DNA of 64,000 nt from Candidatus Hydrothermarchaeum profundi (GCA_002011125.2 MTMF02000009.1:62001-126000); one strand, 5' to 3'; counted from the first letter of the stretch, positions 50,291 to 60,309 are shown. A program made the numbers and translations. Notes: generated by a model not told the origin, from the sequence alone.

Positions 50291-50755
50291 TCAACTTTTC
50301 TTCTTTATTTTGACAATGTCTCCAAGAGTTAACTCCTCTTTAGTCGCTTTCTGAGTTTTTATATCTTCTTCATGAGTTTCTTCAAATAACTTTATATTAA
50401 GGGCTTTTTCAAGCTTCTTAGCTAACTTTACATTTGGCTGCATTTTCTCAGTTTCTAACCTAGCTATAACTGATTCTTTAACACTTATCTTCTCACCTAG
50501 TTTCTCCCGTGTTAGACTCATAGCTTCTCTCGCCTTCCTTATAATCTCCCCATAGTTTTCAACAAACTCGGGTGCTTCTATTGGTTTTGTATAGGGTATC
50601 CAGGAACTCGATGCTCTCCTAGTTTTTCTTATAGAAGCCTTTTTCTCAGATGGAGATCCAAATCTAGCACAATGGCTGCAGACTTTCATTTCAGCCCCTT
50701 CAATTATTACAATATGGGGTTTTCCAATAGGTCGGCCACAAACCTCACATTCCAT
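50291..50755 (-). CDS. MBF1-like transcription factor
   Basis: A 154-residue archaeal multiprotein-bridging-factor-1 homologue. The N-terminal zinc ribbon (CEVCG and CSHCARFG) is followed by a linker and an HTH_XRE domain (about 67-121) with REKLGEKISVKESVIARLE. In archaea it binds ribosomes and affects translation or transcription. A palindromic TATA element at 50776-50789 sits 28 bp (centre) from its ATG and is shared with pan. Confidence 0.85.
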   Translation of the reverse strand: MECEVCGRPIGKPHIVIIEGAEMKVCSHCARFGSPSEKKASIRKTRRASSSWIPYTKPIEAPEFVENYGEIIRKAREAMSLTREKLGEKISVKESVIARLETEKMQPNVKLAKKLEKALNIKLFEETHEEDIKTQKATKEELTLGDIVKIKKKS

Positions 50756-50775
50756 ATTATTTTAAATGGTAAGAA

Positions 50776-50789
50776 AGCTATATATAGCT
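50776..50789. promoter_or_regulatory. Palindromic TATA element shared by MBF1 and pan
   Basis: AGCTATATATAGCT is a perfect 14-bp palindrome between two divergent genes. Its centre is 28 bp from the MBF1 ATG and 36 bp from the pan ATG, the right distances for transcription in both directions. Confidence 0.6.
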
Positions 50790-50819
50790 AAGGGAAACGA
50801 GGGGTGATTAGAGATAGAA

Positions 50820-52061
50820 ATGGCTGAAGACAAAAATAGCGAAATGTCAAAGTATCTTCTTAATAGAGTCAGAGAGTTAGAAAAAGAATGCGTTCAATTA
50901 TCTAACGAGAATAATAGACTTAGAACGAGTTATGCGCAGAGAATAAAATGGCTTGAAGAAAAGAAACGCCAGCTAGAAAATGAGAAGATACAGATGGAGA
51001 GGGAAATCAGGCGGTTAAGAAGCGAGATAGAACGGATGCGGACAACTCCACTAATTATTGGAAATATCGTGGATATCCTTGAGAATGGAAAAGTTGTAGT
51101 TAAGAGTTCATCTGGGCCTCATTTCGTCGTAAATACCTCTCAGTTCATAGATAGGGAAAACCTTGTTGCAGGCGCAAGAGTCGCTCTTAACCAACAATCC
51201 TTAGCCGTAGTAGATATTCTCCCTGTAGAAAAAGACCCCGCGGTACTCGCTATGGAAATTGAGAAGAAGCCAAATGTAACCTATAATGATATAGGAGGAC
51301 TGCATGCCCAGATCGAAGAGATAAAAGAAACTGTTGAACTCCCACTGCTAAGACCCGACGCTTTCAAAAAAGTGGGGATAGAACCGCCTAAAGGTGTGTT
51401 ACTTTACGGTCCTCCAGGTACTGGAAAGACCCTTCTTGCTAAAGCTGTTGCTAGCGAGACCAACTCTGTTTTCATTAAACTCATAGGCTCAGAACTGGTG
51501 AGGAAGTATATAGGGGAAGGTGCAAGACTAGTTAGGGAACTATTTAAAATGGCACGTGAGCAGGCTCCGAGTATTATCTTTGTTGATGAGCTGGACGCTA
51601 TAGGAGCCAAGCGTTTGGACTCCGCTACCAGCGGAGATCGGGAAGTACAGCGCACTTTAATGCAGTTCCTAGCAGAAATGGATGGTTTTGATCCTAGAGG
51701 TGACGTGAAGATAATAGGTGCAACGAACAGGCCGGATATACTCGACCCAGCCATACTGAGACCGGGGAGATTTGACAGATTAATTGAGATACCCCTCCCA
51801 GACAAAGAAAGTAGAAAAGAGATATTCAAGATCCATACTCGAGCAATGAATCTTACAGACGATATCGACATAGATGCTTTAGCGGTGCGGACCGAAGGGT
51901 CTTCAGGAGCTGATATAAAGGCAATTTGCACCGAAGCGGGTATGTTCGCTATAAGAGAAGGAAGGGAGGAAGTATCCTTCTTTGATTTTGAGAGAGCTGT
52001 AATGAAAGTTCTGAGCAAATACGAAGAGGGTAAGAGAGAAGCCGGTGTAATGTATACCTGA
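50820..52061 (+). CDS. pan: Proteasome-activating nucleotidase PAN
   Basis: A 413-residue hexameric AAA ATPase that unfolds substrates for the 20S proteasome. An N-terminal coiled coil (about 10-75) precedes the OB domain (about 75-140). The AAA module has [14 protein letters not shown], the SRH region with [12 protein letters not shown] and a pore loop near [10 protein letters not shown]. The C terminus ends VMYT, an HbYX-type gate-opening motif (MYT). The ATG at 50820 follows a leader from the shared palindromic promoter. Confidence 0.95.
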   Translation: MAEDKNSEMSKYLLNRVRELEKECVQLSNENNRLRTSYAQRIKWLEEKKRQLENEKIQMEREIRRLRSEIERMRTTPLIIGNIVDILENGKVVVKSSSGPHFVVNTSQFIDRENLVAGARVALNQQSLAVVDILPVEKDPAVLAMEIEKKPNVTYNDIGGLHAQIEEIKETVELPLLRPDAFKKVGIEPPKGVLLYGPPGTGKTLLAKAVASETNSVFIKLIGSELVRKYIGEGARLVRELFKMAREQAPSIIFVDELDAIGAKRLDSATSGDREVQRTLMQFLAEMDGFDPRGDVKIIGATNRPDILDPAILRPGRFDRLIEIPLPDKESRKEIFKIHTRAMNLTDDIDIDALAVRTEGSSGADIKAICTEAGMFAIREGREEVSFFDFERAVMKVLSKYEEGKREAGVMYT

Positions 52062-52063
52062 AA

Positions 52064-53158
52064 CTATTTTCTAGAGATTATAGATATTATATCTCCATCC
52101 TCGACTACATGATCCAGTCCCACTCTCTGTCCACTAAATCTACTCGAGTTTCCCCAGACTTTTGCATACCTAAAATTCTTCTTTAGATTCTTATGGATTC
52201 TTTCACATATATCACCGACTGTTGCCCCTCGAACTACTATCATAGGCTCTTCCAGATCTGCTTTTCTTCCCTGCGGTTTCATATAAACTCTTATAAAGTT
52301 GAGCTTTTCGTATATGCATCGCTTTAACCTCTCAATGTTTGTGCCATTCTTTGCAGATATTGGAATATACTCCCGCATTAGCTCTTTCTCGATTTCTCTA
52401 AGATATTCCTCTCTTACAAGATCAATCTTATTTAGTACTAATATTGAAGGCAGATAGACCCTATTGCCCGCTAACGCATCTATAAATCTCTCTAATGTTA
52501 AGTCTTCTCTTATCACAACATCAGCGTTGTGGATTTTGAATTCCATCAAGGCCCCCTTAATTTCTCTTTCACTTATTTTTGTGAGTTTAACTGTTGAACT
52601 GATGGTGATCCCACCCCTATCTTTTTTGATAAGCTTAATAAGGGGCGGTTTTTCATCTAATCTTACACCCGCCTCCCATAGCTCCTTCTTTATTATTTTA
52701 TACTGATGAAGATTAAATACATCGATTAGTATCATAAGAAGGTCTGCGTTTCTAACAATAGAGAGTATCTCTTTACCTCTCCCTCTTCCCAAAGATGCAC
52801 CTTGAATTATTCCAGGAAGATCCAAAATCTGTATTTTTGCTCCATTATAAACCATCAGGCCAGGGATAACTTCAAGGGTCGTGAAATCATACACCCCTAC
52901 CTCGGAATGCACATTTGTAAGCTTATTAATCAGGGTAGATTTACCCACTGATGGGAACCCGACTAAAACAACTGTAGCGTCTCCTGTTTTCTTTATAGAG
53001 AACCCGCTTCCACCTTTTTTTTCGCTCCTTTTTGAAGCTTCCTCTTTAAGCCTCGCTAACTTAGCCTTTAGCTTGCCGATATGATGTTGAGTCGCTTTAT
53101 TATAGGGAGTCTTCCTTATCTCTTCTTCAATCTCCTTTATCCTTTCCTCTATGTCCAT
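52064..53158 (-). CDS. DRG-family GTPase
   Basis: A 364-residue developmentally-regulated GTP-binding protein of the Obg family. N-terminal helices are followed by the G domain with P-loop GFPSVGKST (67-75), DLPG (G3), NKID (G4) and SAKNG (G5). A TGS domain occupies about 290-364. Archaeal/eukaryotic DRGs associate with ribosomes. Its 5' end overlaps the adjacent phosphoribosyltransferase gene by 10 nt on the same strand. Confidence 0.9.
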   Translation of the reverse strand: MDIEERIKEIEEEIRKTPYNKATQHHIGKLKAKLARLKEEASKRSEKKGGSGFSIKKTGDATVVLVGFPSVGKSTLINKLTNVHSEVGVYDFTTLEVIPGLMVYNGAKIQILDLPGIIQGASLGRGRGKEILSIVRNADLLMILIDVFNLHQYKIIKKELWEAGVRLDEKPPLIKLIKKDRGGITISSTVKLTKISEREIKGALMEFKIHNADVVIREDLTLERFIDALAGNRVYLPSILVLNKIDLVREEYLREIEKELMREYIPISAKNGTNIERLKRCIYEKLNFIRVYMKPQGRKADLEEPMIVVRGATVGDICERIHKNLKKNFRYAKVWGNSSRFSGQRVGLDHVVEDGDIISIISRK

Positions 53159-53730
53159 AGATTTGAAGAAGGGTTTCTAACGTTTATAAAATCGACTTCC
53201 TCCTTTGTGATACCGGCTTTTCTAATCTCTTTTTCAAAATCGGCTTCAGAATTTGACTTCCTCCTGATCTGCCTAATAGTCTCATAAACTTCCCAAGGGA
53301 ATATCACCCATTTTTTCGTTTCTTCAACATAAAAATCAGGCTGAAACTGCGAGTGAGGCTTTTTAACTAGAGTTACTACATACAACTTCCCAGATCCTCT
53401 TTCTTTAAGATGTCGTATGACTACTTCTAGGCTCCTACCAGTATCTGCTATATCGTCAACGAGCAATATTTTTTTCCCGGACACATTAAACTGCGTAGGG
53501 TGCAAGATGAGAGGCTTATCATCTGTCTCCCCGATCGACTTGTAAAACTTAACTCTGACTGTATATATCTCATCATTATCCAATAAGTCTGATAGTATCC
53601 TTGCGGGAACCCATCCTCCACGAGCGATCCCCACTATTATATCAAAATCTATATTTTTTTCCTTAATATGCCGGGCGATCTTCTTACAATCTTCAACAAT
53701 GTCATCCCATGAGAGTCTAACGTATTCCAT
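53149..53730 (-). CDS. Phosphoribosyltransferase (hypoxanthine/xanthine type)
   Basis: A 193-residue PRTase with a PRPP-binding loop ILLVDDIADTGRS near residue 89 and a GIARGGWVPARIL N-terminal segment, matching the archaeal Hpt/Gpt-like purine salvage group. The base specificity cannot be read from sequence. It is the upstream gene of the DRG GTPase, overlapping it by 10 nt. Start: ATG at 53730. Confidence 0.8.
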   Translation of the reverse strand: MEYVRLSWDDIVEDCKKIARHIKEKNIDFDIIVGIARGGWVPARILSDLLDNDEIYTVRVKFYKSIGETDDKPLILHPTQFNVSGKKILLVDDIADTGRSLEVVIRHLKERGSGKLYVVTLVKKPHSQFQPDFYVEETKKWVIFPWEVYETIRQIRRKSNSEADFEKEIRKAGITKEEVDFINVRNPSSNLWT

Positions 53731-53776
53731 CCTATCAGCTTATTGCAAAAATAATCGATAAACATATATTAAAATT

Positions 53777-55072
53777 GTGCCGAAAAGTTTCTCCATGCAA
53801 CCAATGGTAGTGGCCTCAACCCGGCCAGAAGTGATAAAGCTTTCTCCGGTTATAAGAGCTCTTGAGAGTTATGGAATAGAGTATTCCTTTGTTACTACCG
53901 GCCAACATTATGACTGGAACCTATTCAACGTGTTTATAAAAGAATTAGATCTGAAAGAGCCTGACTATAACATAAAAGTTGGCTCAGGAACTCAAGCATA
54001 CCAGACCTCACACGCAATGATAGAGTTAGAGAATTTGATGTTAAAAACGAGGCCAGACGTGGTTATTGTAGAGGGCGATACAAATTCCGTATTAAGCGCT
54101 TCTATCGCCGCCGTTAAAATACATATACCGGTAGCTCATGTGGAAGCTGGATTGAGAAGCTTTGATAGGACTATGCCTGAAGAAATAAATAGAATTCTAG
54201 CTGATCACTGCTCCGAAATATTATTTGCTCCCACAGAGAAGTCTGGACTGAACCTTCTTAACGAGGGGATACCTCCTAATAAAATACATATAGTGGGTAA
54301 CACGATTGTGGATGCAACACTTCAGAATCTCGAACTCGCCAAAAGAAAAAAATCGTCTCAGAAAAAAAGTGACAAAGAATATTTAGTCTTAACTCTACAT
54401 CGAGCTGAAAATGTTGACCAATATCGAAGGTTAAAGGGAATAATAGAAGCCCTAGAAAAAATAGAGCTACCTATAATATTCCCTGTACATCCTAGAACTA
54501 AAAAAAAGCTGAAAGAGTTCAAACTAAAGCTTGAAAATATCCGGATGATTGAACCTTTAGGATACCTAAATTTCCTTCTGCTTATGAACGGAGCTAAGCT
54601 CATATTGACCGATAGTGGAGGAATACAAGAGGAAGCAATAACCTTACATATCCCTTGTATTACCCTACGGACTACAACTGAGAGACCAGAAACAGTAGCG
54701 GCTGGTGGGAATATCCTCGCGGGAGTTACTCCTGAAAGGATAATTGATAAAATTAACTCAGTGCTTAAAAATAAGGAATTATATTCTAAGATGAAAAAAA
54801 CAAAGAACCCTTTCGGTGATGGCACTACAGGCGAAAAGATAGTATCAATCCTGTCAGATATCTATGAAAGAGGAGAACTTAAAGTAAGTTCCCAAGATTT
54901 TACACAGGGATTTTGGGAAAGAAAACTTATAGCTGTTGACTCTACATTAGCTGGGAAAAAAATAGAGGAGTTGGACTTCGCTGTTATTAAAGTAATCGAA
55001 AAAGGAAAAGAAAAATTTCCATACCCGGATCTTGAATTAAAGGAAGGGCAAATGATTGAAACATTACATTAA
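53777..55072 (+). CDS. wecB: UDP-GlcNAc 2-epimerase with an RCK_C-like C-terminal tail
   Basis: A 431-residue enzyme. Residues about 8-365 are WecB-like (VASTRPEVIKLSPV, TTGQHYDWN, HVEAGLRSFD, TDSGGIQEEA, RTTTERPE), interconverting UDP-GlcNAc and UDP-ManNAc for cell-surface glycans. The last about 55 residues, after a linker, read VDSTLAGKKIEELDFAVIKV then GKEKFPYPDLELKEGQ. That pattern resembles the RCK_C (TrkA-C) ligand-binding domain of K+ transporter regulators. This would be an unusual fusion, possibly an allosteric module. Confidence 0.8.
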   Translation: MPKSFSMQPMVVASTRPEVIKLSPVIRALESYGIEYSFVTTGQHYDWNLFNVFIKELDLKEPDYNIKVGSGTQAYQTSHAMIELENLMLKTRPDVVIVEGDTNSVLSASIAAVKIHIPVAHVEAGLRSFDRTMPEEINRILADHCSEILFAPTEKSGLNLLNEGIPPNKIHIVGNTIVDATLQNLELAKRKKSSQKKSDKEYLVLTLHRAENVDQYRRLKGIIEALEKIELPIIFPVHPRTKKKLKEFKLKLENIRMIEPLGYLNFLLLMNGAKLILTDSGGIQEEAITLHIPCITLRTTTERPETVAAGGNILAGVTPERIIDKINSVLKNKELYSKMKKTKNPFGDGTTGEKIVSILSDIYERGELKVSSQDFTQGFWERKLIAVDSTLAGKKIEELDFAVIKVIEKGKEKFPYPDLELKEGQMIETLH

Positions 55073-56263
55073 GCTCTCTACATCTAAAAATCTTTGAATA
55101 ACTTCAACTACTCTATCTTTTTTTAATATCTCAGCTACAAATTCTGAGGGCCTATCTGTATCCCTATACTTTACCATAAGGTCGCTTATTTTCTCTTCTA
55201 TCGCTACCTCAAAGAGTACATCTAAATCGTCATCACTCATAGAGTCAAAAAGTTTCCTCAGGGAAGCATGAACTTTTAACTCATGCCCAATCTCATCCTT
55301 CCACTTGCGCTCATATTCCCTGCGTAGAAAATTCTCGGAATAGTTTTCATTTTCAAGTGCCTTTACACATGCATTACCCGCTATTTTAGCAGCTATCCCC
55401 CCAGTAATCACTCCCCCCCCAGTAGTAGCTTTTGTATGCCCTGCCGCATCGCCCACTAGTAATACCCTGTCCCTAACTGTTTGAACTGGATAATCAACAG
55501 GTATAGCGCCCAAGTTAACCTCTAATATGCTGCTACTCTGAATCTTATTTTTTGCTATCGGATGGTTTTTTATGAAATTATTCAGATATTCTATAGGCCC
55601 TCTACCATCAGCTCTCCCTACACCCACTCCTACTTCATAAACATCCCCCTTAGGTAATATCCACCCGTAGAACTCTGGAGCATATGCCCTACCAAAATAA
55701 ACCTCAGCGATATCATTCTCAATATCAACATCATCTACTTCAATCTGCGCTGCAGCAACAATCTTCGATGGAGTTTTTATACCGTTCCATCTTGCGACAT
55801 TTGACTTCACCCCATCAGCACCTACCAGAAGTGAAGCCCTAAGGTCGGCTTCTCCTTCAACGCCTTTTACCCTTATATTAACGCCATCCCTAATACTCAT
55901 TCCCTTTGCCCTGGTTTTAAGTTTTATCTCAGCGCCTTTTCTCGCCGCTTCCCTAGCTAAGAACTTGTCAAACAATTTTCTTTCCACTACTCTAGCCCTT
56001 TCTACGTCAGAATAGGCTGTAATCTCTTTACCCGAGGGAGAATAGAATCTGCCTCCTCTAATCGTAGCGGATATTAAATGCGGCTCCAAGTTGAGACCGA
56101 GATATTCTAGTCCAGATACACTGAATAAACCAGAACACTTTGTAGGATACCCTATCTCTTGATGCTCCTCAATAACACATACTTCATATCCCGCACTAGC
56201 TACTTCTTTAGCTGTTATTAGCCCTGCAGGACCTCCGCCAACTATTATTACATCATAGTTCAT
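55064..56263 (-). CDS. Geranylgeranyl reductase-family flavoprotein
   Basis: A 399-residue FAD enzyme. The Rossmann start VGGGPAGLITAKEVA is followed by YPTKCSGLFS, GADGVKSNVARW and a C-terminal GDAAGHTKATTGGGV. The family saturates the digeranylgeranylglycerol phospholipid chains of archaeal membranes. Its 3' end overlaps wecB by nine nt (convergent). Exact substrate among lipid and quinone-type reductases is inferred. Confidence 0.8.
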   Translation of the reverse strand: MNYDVIIVGGGPAGLITAKEVASAGYEVCVIEEHQEIGYPTKCSGLFSVSGLEYLGLNLEPHLISATIRGGRFYSPSGKEITAYSDVERARVVERKLFDKFLAREAARKGAEIKLKTRAKGMSIRDGVNIRVKGVEGEADLRASLLVGADGVKSNVARWNGIKTPSKIVAAAQIEVDDVDIENDIAEVYFGRAYAPEFYGWILPKGDVYEVGVGVGRADGRGPIEYLNNFIKNHPIAKNKIQSSSILEVNLGAIPVDYPVQTVRDRVLLVGDAAGHTKATTGGGVITGGIAAKIAGNACVKALENENYSENFLRREYERKWKDEIGHELKVHASLRKLFDSMSDDDLDVLFEVAIEEKISDLMVKYRDTDRPSEFVAEILKKDRVVEVIQRFLDVESLM

Positions 56264-56304
56264 AATGTGCCACCCAATGAGTTTTTAACAATAGTATATA
56301 AAAT

Positions 56305-57102
56305 TTACAGCATAAGTGAAGCTAATGTTAGAAATCCAAGGCCTATGCAAAAGCTTGAGAAATTTATTTTTTCAGCCACCTTCATAAAAGTATGTATTGT
56401 AAAATAGCCAAATGTAAAAGAAGCTACCATCGCCACAAGCATGCTAATATCTACCACTGTCTTTTTCAATATTAATAACGCCGCTTCTGCCATGAGTACT
56501 GCCGGTATACTCATTAAAAAGCTAAGCCTAAGAGCGGTTTTAGCATTAAATCCCCTAAGTAATAAGGCTGATATAGTTAATCCTGATCTGCTTAAGCCGG
56601 GAAATATCGCCAAAGCCTGTAGACTTCCAGCAAGTATCCCATCGCCAATAGTTGCATTAATCCTATGGCCCAGAAAATCTCTTGAGAATTTTTGAATAAG
56701 TCCTGTTATTATCAATAATACTCCTATTAGAGCTGTAGCATAATTTGAGGAAAACTCTACTTTTTCAATCCCAAAAATGAATATCGGCAACCCTAAAATG
56801 CCTGTAAAAAAAGTAGAAACAATAAGAAAGCTTATCAGCCTACTTTCTTCGGTAGGTGCTCCTCGTATATCATTCAAGTAATTTCCAGCACTACTTATAA
56901 GCCTTATAAGGTCACTCTTGAAGTATAGTGTAGCAGCTAAAAGCGTGCCCGTATGCAACCAAAGAGAAAATGTAACTGCCTCTGAAAACGGTTTTGAGAA
57001 AAAATTTATGAGAACTAATGATATCACTCCCTCACTACTAATAGGCAACCACTCGGTTATCCCTTGTATGACTCCCACTATAAGCGCTTCTAATAACTCC
57101 AT
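56305..57102 (-). CDS. uppP: Undecaprenyl/polyprenyl-diphosphatase UppP (BacA type)
   Basis: A 265-residue membrane phosphatase with about eight helices. The family motifs are GITEWLPISSEG near residue 14 and PGLSRSGLTIS near 170. It dephosphorylates polyprenyl diphosphate carriers, here likely dolichol-type lipids for glycan or S-layer synthesis. It lies next to the geranylgeranyl reductase on the same strand. Confidence 0.9.
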   Translation of the reverse strand: MELLEALIVGVIQGITEWLPISSEGVISLVLINFFSKPFSEAVTFSLWLHTGTLLAATLYFKSDLIRLISSAGNYLNDIRGAPTEESRLISFLIVSTFFTGILGLPIFIFGIEKVEFSSNYATALIGVLLIITGLIQKFSRDFLGHRINATIGDGILAGSLQALAIFPGLSRSGLTISALLLRGFNAKTALRLSFLMSIPAVLMAEAALLILKKTVVDISMLVAMVASFTFGYFTIHTFMKVAEKINFSSFCIGLGFLTLASLML

Positions 57103-57184
57103 GGGCTCCTTATAAATCCTGAGAATTAAAAAAACTATTGTAGGAAGTTAAATTATAAAAAGCAAGAACCTATAAGGCATACGT

Positions 57185-57781
57185 ATGGAGCTACTATATC
57201 TTCTTAGAATTCTCTTAGGCTTCTTTTTTGTCATGTTTATACCCGGATTTGTGCTAACTCTTGCATTATGGCCTATTACCAGGCGGGAGGTGTATGAAGA
57301 GATCCTGAAGATATTAGAAGAAAAAAACCCATCAGAAGTCTGTTTTATTGGAAGTCAAGAGGAATATGAGGACCTACTGGATATTGTAAAAAGTAAATAC
57401 AAATTGAAGATATATGACACAAGAAGTGAAAAAATTGAAACCTCGGTAGATGAAGTAGAGAGTGCTGACACACTAATTGTAACTGAAAAGTCATCAGAAG
57501 TTAAAATCACTCCTGATAAAACAATTATTGATTTAACTGGAGGCATCTCTAATGCGATATCAATAGAAGACTCTATAGATACCCTTGAAAGAATAACCTT
57601 AAGCTTTGGATTAAGTATTGCTCTAGTGCCTCTCATAGGGCTTATACTTAACTATACGCCCTTTGGCATACGTTTCAAAAGTGTTTTAGTATCTCTTATA
57701 TTAGTTATAGGTATCCTACTTGGAGTATACTATTATAGGAGGAAAGGATGGAGTACAAGCAAGTTATCGCAGTCAGACTAG
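57185..57781 (+). CDS. DUF1616-like membrane protein
   Basis: A 198-residue protein. An N-terminal membrane helix (about 8-30) leads to a soluble alpha/beta region (about 35-135), then two C-terminal helices. The stretch LERITLSFGLSIALVPLIGL then NYTPFGIR is characteristic of DUF1616 proteins, which are often next to glycosyltransferases. Function unknown. Its 3' end overlaps pth2 by 34 nt, so the two are translationally linked. Confidence 0.7.
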   Translation: MELLYLLRILLGFFFVMFIPGFVLTLALWPITRREVYEEILKILEEKNPSEVCFIGSQEEYEDLLDIVKSKYKLKIYDTRSEKIETSVDEVESADTLIVTEKSSEVKITPDKTIIDLTGGISNAISIEDSIDTLERITLSFGLSIALVPLIGLILNYTPFGIRFKSVLVSLILVIGILLGVYYYRRKGWSTSKLSQSD

Positions 57782-58104
57782 ATCTAAAAATGAGCAGGGG
57801 TAAAACTTGCTCTCAAGTAGCACATGCTTCTCTTGGAAGCGCAGAAATTGCGATGGAAAGAAAACAAGAGTGGTATAAAGCCTGGAAGAGAGAAGGCCAA
57901 AAGAAAGTTGTAGTAGAAGTTAAAGGGGAGAAGGAACTCTTTCAACTGTTGGAATCTTCGAGGGGATTAGATCTCCCCTGTTATTTAGTGGAAGATGCTG
58001 GATTAACAGAGCTTGAACCTGGCACAACTACTTCAATTGGGATAGGACCTGCCCCAAATGATCTTATCGATAAAGTAACAGGCCATCTAAGATTACTAAA
58101 ATGA
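57748..58104 (+). CDS. pth2: Peptidyl-tRNA hydrolase, archaeal Pth2
   Basis: A 118-residue Pth2 enzyme that recycles peptidyl-tRNA. It has the RLDLKMSRGKTCSQVAHA N-terminal motif and the GIGPAPNDLIDKVTGHL C-terminal motif. A GGAGGAAAGG site precedes the ATG inside the upstream membrane-protein gene. The stop overlaps truD at ATGA. Confidence 0.95.
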   Translation: MEYKQVIAVRLDLKMSRGKTCSQVAHASLGSAEIAMERKQEWYKAWKREGQKKVVVEVKGEKELFQLLESSRGLDLPCYLVEDAGLTELEPGTTTSIGIGPAPNDLIDKVTGHLRLLK

Positions 58105-59291
58105 AAAGTCCTTTCGTCCTTGATCAAGAAGTTGGTTTAGAATTTTTCATAACAGATACAAAAGGAATTGGAGGAAAATTAAGAACTATAGTTGAAGATT
58201 TCTGCGTAGAGGAAATTCCCAAAAAAATTGAAGAAGACACAAATGGAGAGTATACCTATTTTATTCTAGAGAAAAAAAACTGGGAAACCCATAGGGCAAT
58301 AAAAGCTATCTCTCGCGCTTTACGCGTTTCATATAAGCGCTTTGGTTTTGCCGGAACAAAAGATAAAAGAGCATTAAGTAGGCAGTGGGTGTCCGCATGG
58401 CGCATTGATATTAAGAAGCTAGAGGAAATCAACATCAAAGATATAAAACTATATAATTTTAAAAAAGCAAGAGGAAGAATAACTCTAGGAAATGCCTTTG
58501 GAAATCGTTTTATGATAACTATAAGAGATATAAATTTAAGTGGAGAAGAAGTTGATAAGAGACTGCGCGAAACCTCTGCCGAACTAACTGAGAAAGGTAT
58601 ACCAAATTACTTTGGCTATCAAAGATTTGGAATAATAAGACCAAATACCCATTTGGTCGGTAGAGAGATAGTTAAAGGAAATCTTAAAGAAGCTGTTATT
58701 AATTATCTTGGAAAACCATGCGAGGGGGAGAGGGAGGACGCATATCGCGCGAGACAATTTCTTGAAGATACCCTAGACTTTAAGAAGGCTCTTAAGCTAT
58801 TTCCAAAGCGGCTGGATTACGAAAGATCAATGTTAGATGCCCTTTTAAAGAATCCTAATGACTATGCAGGCGCACTAAGGAGACTTCCAAAAAAACTTAG
58901 ATGGATGCTCGTTCATGCCTATCAAAGCTATCTTTTTAACAAGATTTTAAGCAAAATAATAGAGAGAGGATTAAACATAAAAGAGCGAAAGATACCTCTC
59001 TTCGGGTATGAAAGCTCCTTTAGTGATGGAGAACAAGGAGAAATAGAAAAATCTGTGCTTAAAGAAGAAGATGTTAAACCAGGTGATTTTCTAATTAAAT
59101 CTCTTCCAGAACTTAGTTCTAAAGGAAGCTTAAGAGATGCTTGCATTAGTACTTCATCAAAGTTCTATGTAGGCGATGATGAAATAAATAAACAAAGACT
59201 TAAAGCAACCTTAGAATTCATGCTACCCCCTGGGTGTTATGCGACAGTAGTTTTAAGAGAATTCATGAAGATTGACCCAATAAATTACTGA
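58101..59291 (+). CDS. truD: tRNA pseudouridine synthase TruD
   Basis: A 396-residue TruD that makes pseudouridine 13 in tRNA. The catalytic Asp lies in FAGTKDKRA (near residue 82), NYFGYQRFG is the TruD signature (near 175), and the TRUD insertion domain follows (about 190-330). Its ATG overlaps the pth2 stop, so pth2-truD form an operon. The 3' end overlaps the convergent DUF354 gene by 29 nt. Confidence 0.95.
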   Translation: MKSPFVLDQEVGLEFFITDTKGIGGKLRTIVEDFCVEEIPKKIEEDTNGEYTYFILEKKNWETHRAIKAISRALRVSYKRFGFAGTKDKRALSRQWVSAWRIDIKKLEEINIKDIKLYNFKKARGRITLGNAFGNRFMITIRDINLSGEEVDKRLRETSAELTEKGIPNYFGYQRFGIIRPNTHLVGREIVKGNLKEAVINYLGKPCEGEREDAYRARQFLEDTLDFKKALKLFPKRLDYERSMLDALLKNPNDYAGALRRLPKKLRWMLVHAYQSYLFNKILSKIIERGLNIKERKIPLFGYESSFSDGEQGEIEKSVLKEEDVKPGDFLIKSLPELSSKGSLRDACISTSSKFYVGDDEINKQRLKATLEFMLPPGCYATVVLREFMKIDPINY

Positions 59292-60255
59292 TCTCCCTTT
59301 CTATTATCTCAAATGGGTCTTGAAGAGTATTAATAATAGAAGTTGCCTTATTTCTTATTTCATTTTTAGAATCCCAGAGGGATTCCACTAAACTCGCTAT
59401 TTCCTTTATTTCAGTAGAATGATAGAGGAGTCCCTTTTCAATCAAAAATCTATCAACACCAAGCAGATCCTGTGGATAGAAGGAAATCGTAGGCGTTCCC
59501 AACAAAGCCGATTCTCTGTTCATAGTACCTCCCCCACTTAGGACAACCCTCGAATAATAAATAAGGCTCAAAGTATCTATATTTCTAAGATTAAGTACTC
59601 CTTTATATTCAATGTCCCGGGGAATAACAACGACTTGCAAGCTTTTCTCTTGTAGAGTCTCTATAAGCTTCTCGGTAATCTTTCTACCGTAGAAATAGGA
59701 GGCTAAATAAGGCTCAGGCCTGATAAGCACATAATCATCAACTCCATACTTCTCAAGAATTTTTTCATCTGGCTTAAAATTCCTGATATGAGCCAGCTCA
59801 CAAAGCCCATTAAACTCTACAATATTCTCCGGGATAGCCCCCTGAGATATTAGCTTTTTTTTATCTACAGCAAATGGTACGACTATTTTATCGCACAAAG
59901 ACAAAGAAAGTCTGTTCTGCTTCTCCGCGTACTCATTGTCTACAACATGAATTGCAGGTACTCCTAAACCAAAGGCGACTCTAGGTAACTCTACGCTTTG
60001 CTTTGAAATCGCTGCTTTTATATTTTCCTTGGACACTATTTCAGCAAGTCCTGAGATTCTCTTAGCGCTCTCTATCAGTTTCTTCTTAGGATCATTCCCC
60101 CCATGAAACCCGATACATATATACTCGATGCCATGTGAATCAAGAAGATCTGTTAATGACCCAAATTCACGAGTAGTGACTAATACTTCATGCCTTTTAA
60201 TAAAATCCTTAAAGAAAAGAATATGCGGCTGATTTGTAATATCCACCCAAATCAT
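59263..60255 (-). CDS. DUF354 family protein (glycosyltransferase/epimerase-like fold)
   Basis: A 330-residue protein with the N-terminal VDITNQPHILFF motif and a C-terminal GGGTMNRESALLGTPTIS segment, both hallmarks of archaeal DUF354. The fold is GT-B-like (related to UDP-GlcNAc 2-epimerases and MurG), but no activity is proven. It is the last gene of the minus-strand block downstream of the nor cluster, 54 nt after the triplicated membrane protein. Confidence 0.8.
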   Translation of the reverse strand: MIWVDITNQPHILFFKDFIKRHEVLVTTREFGSLTDLLDSHGIEYICIGFHGGNDPKKKLIESAKRISGLAEIVSKENIKAAISKQSVELPRVAFGLGVPAIHVVDNEYAEKQNRLSLSLCDKIVVPFAVDKKKLISQGAIPENIVEFNGLCELAHIRNFKPDEKILEKYGVDDYVLIRPEPYLASYFYGRKITEKLIETLQEKSLQVVVIPRDIEYKGVLNLRNIDTLSLIYYSRVVLSGGGTMNRESALLGTPTISFYPQDLLGVDRFLIEKGLLYHSTEIKEIASLVESLWDSKNEIRNKATSIINTLQDPFEIIEREISNLLGQSS

Positions 60256-60309
60256 ATAACGCGAGTTGGTTCAGTATTAGATATAAATTTTCTCTCTTTA
60301 TGCTTTATT

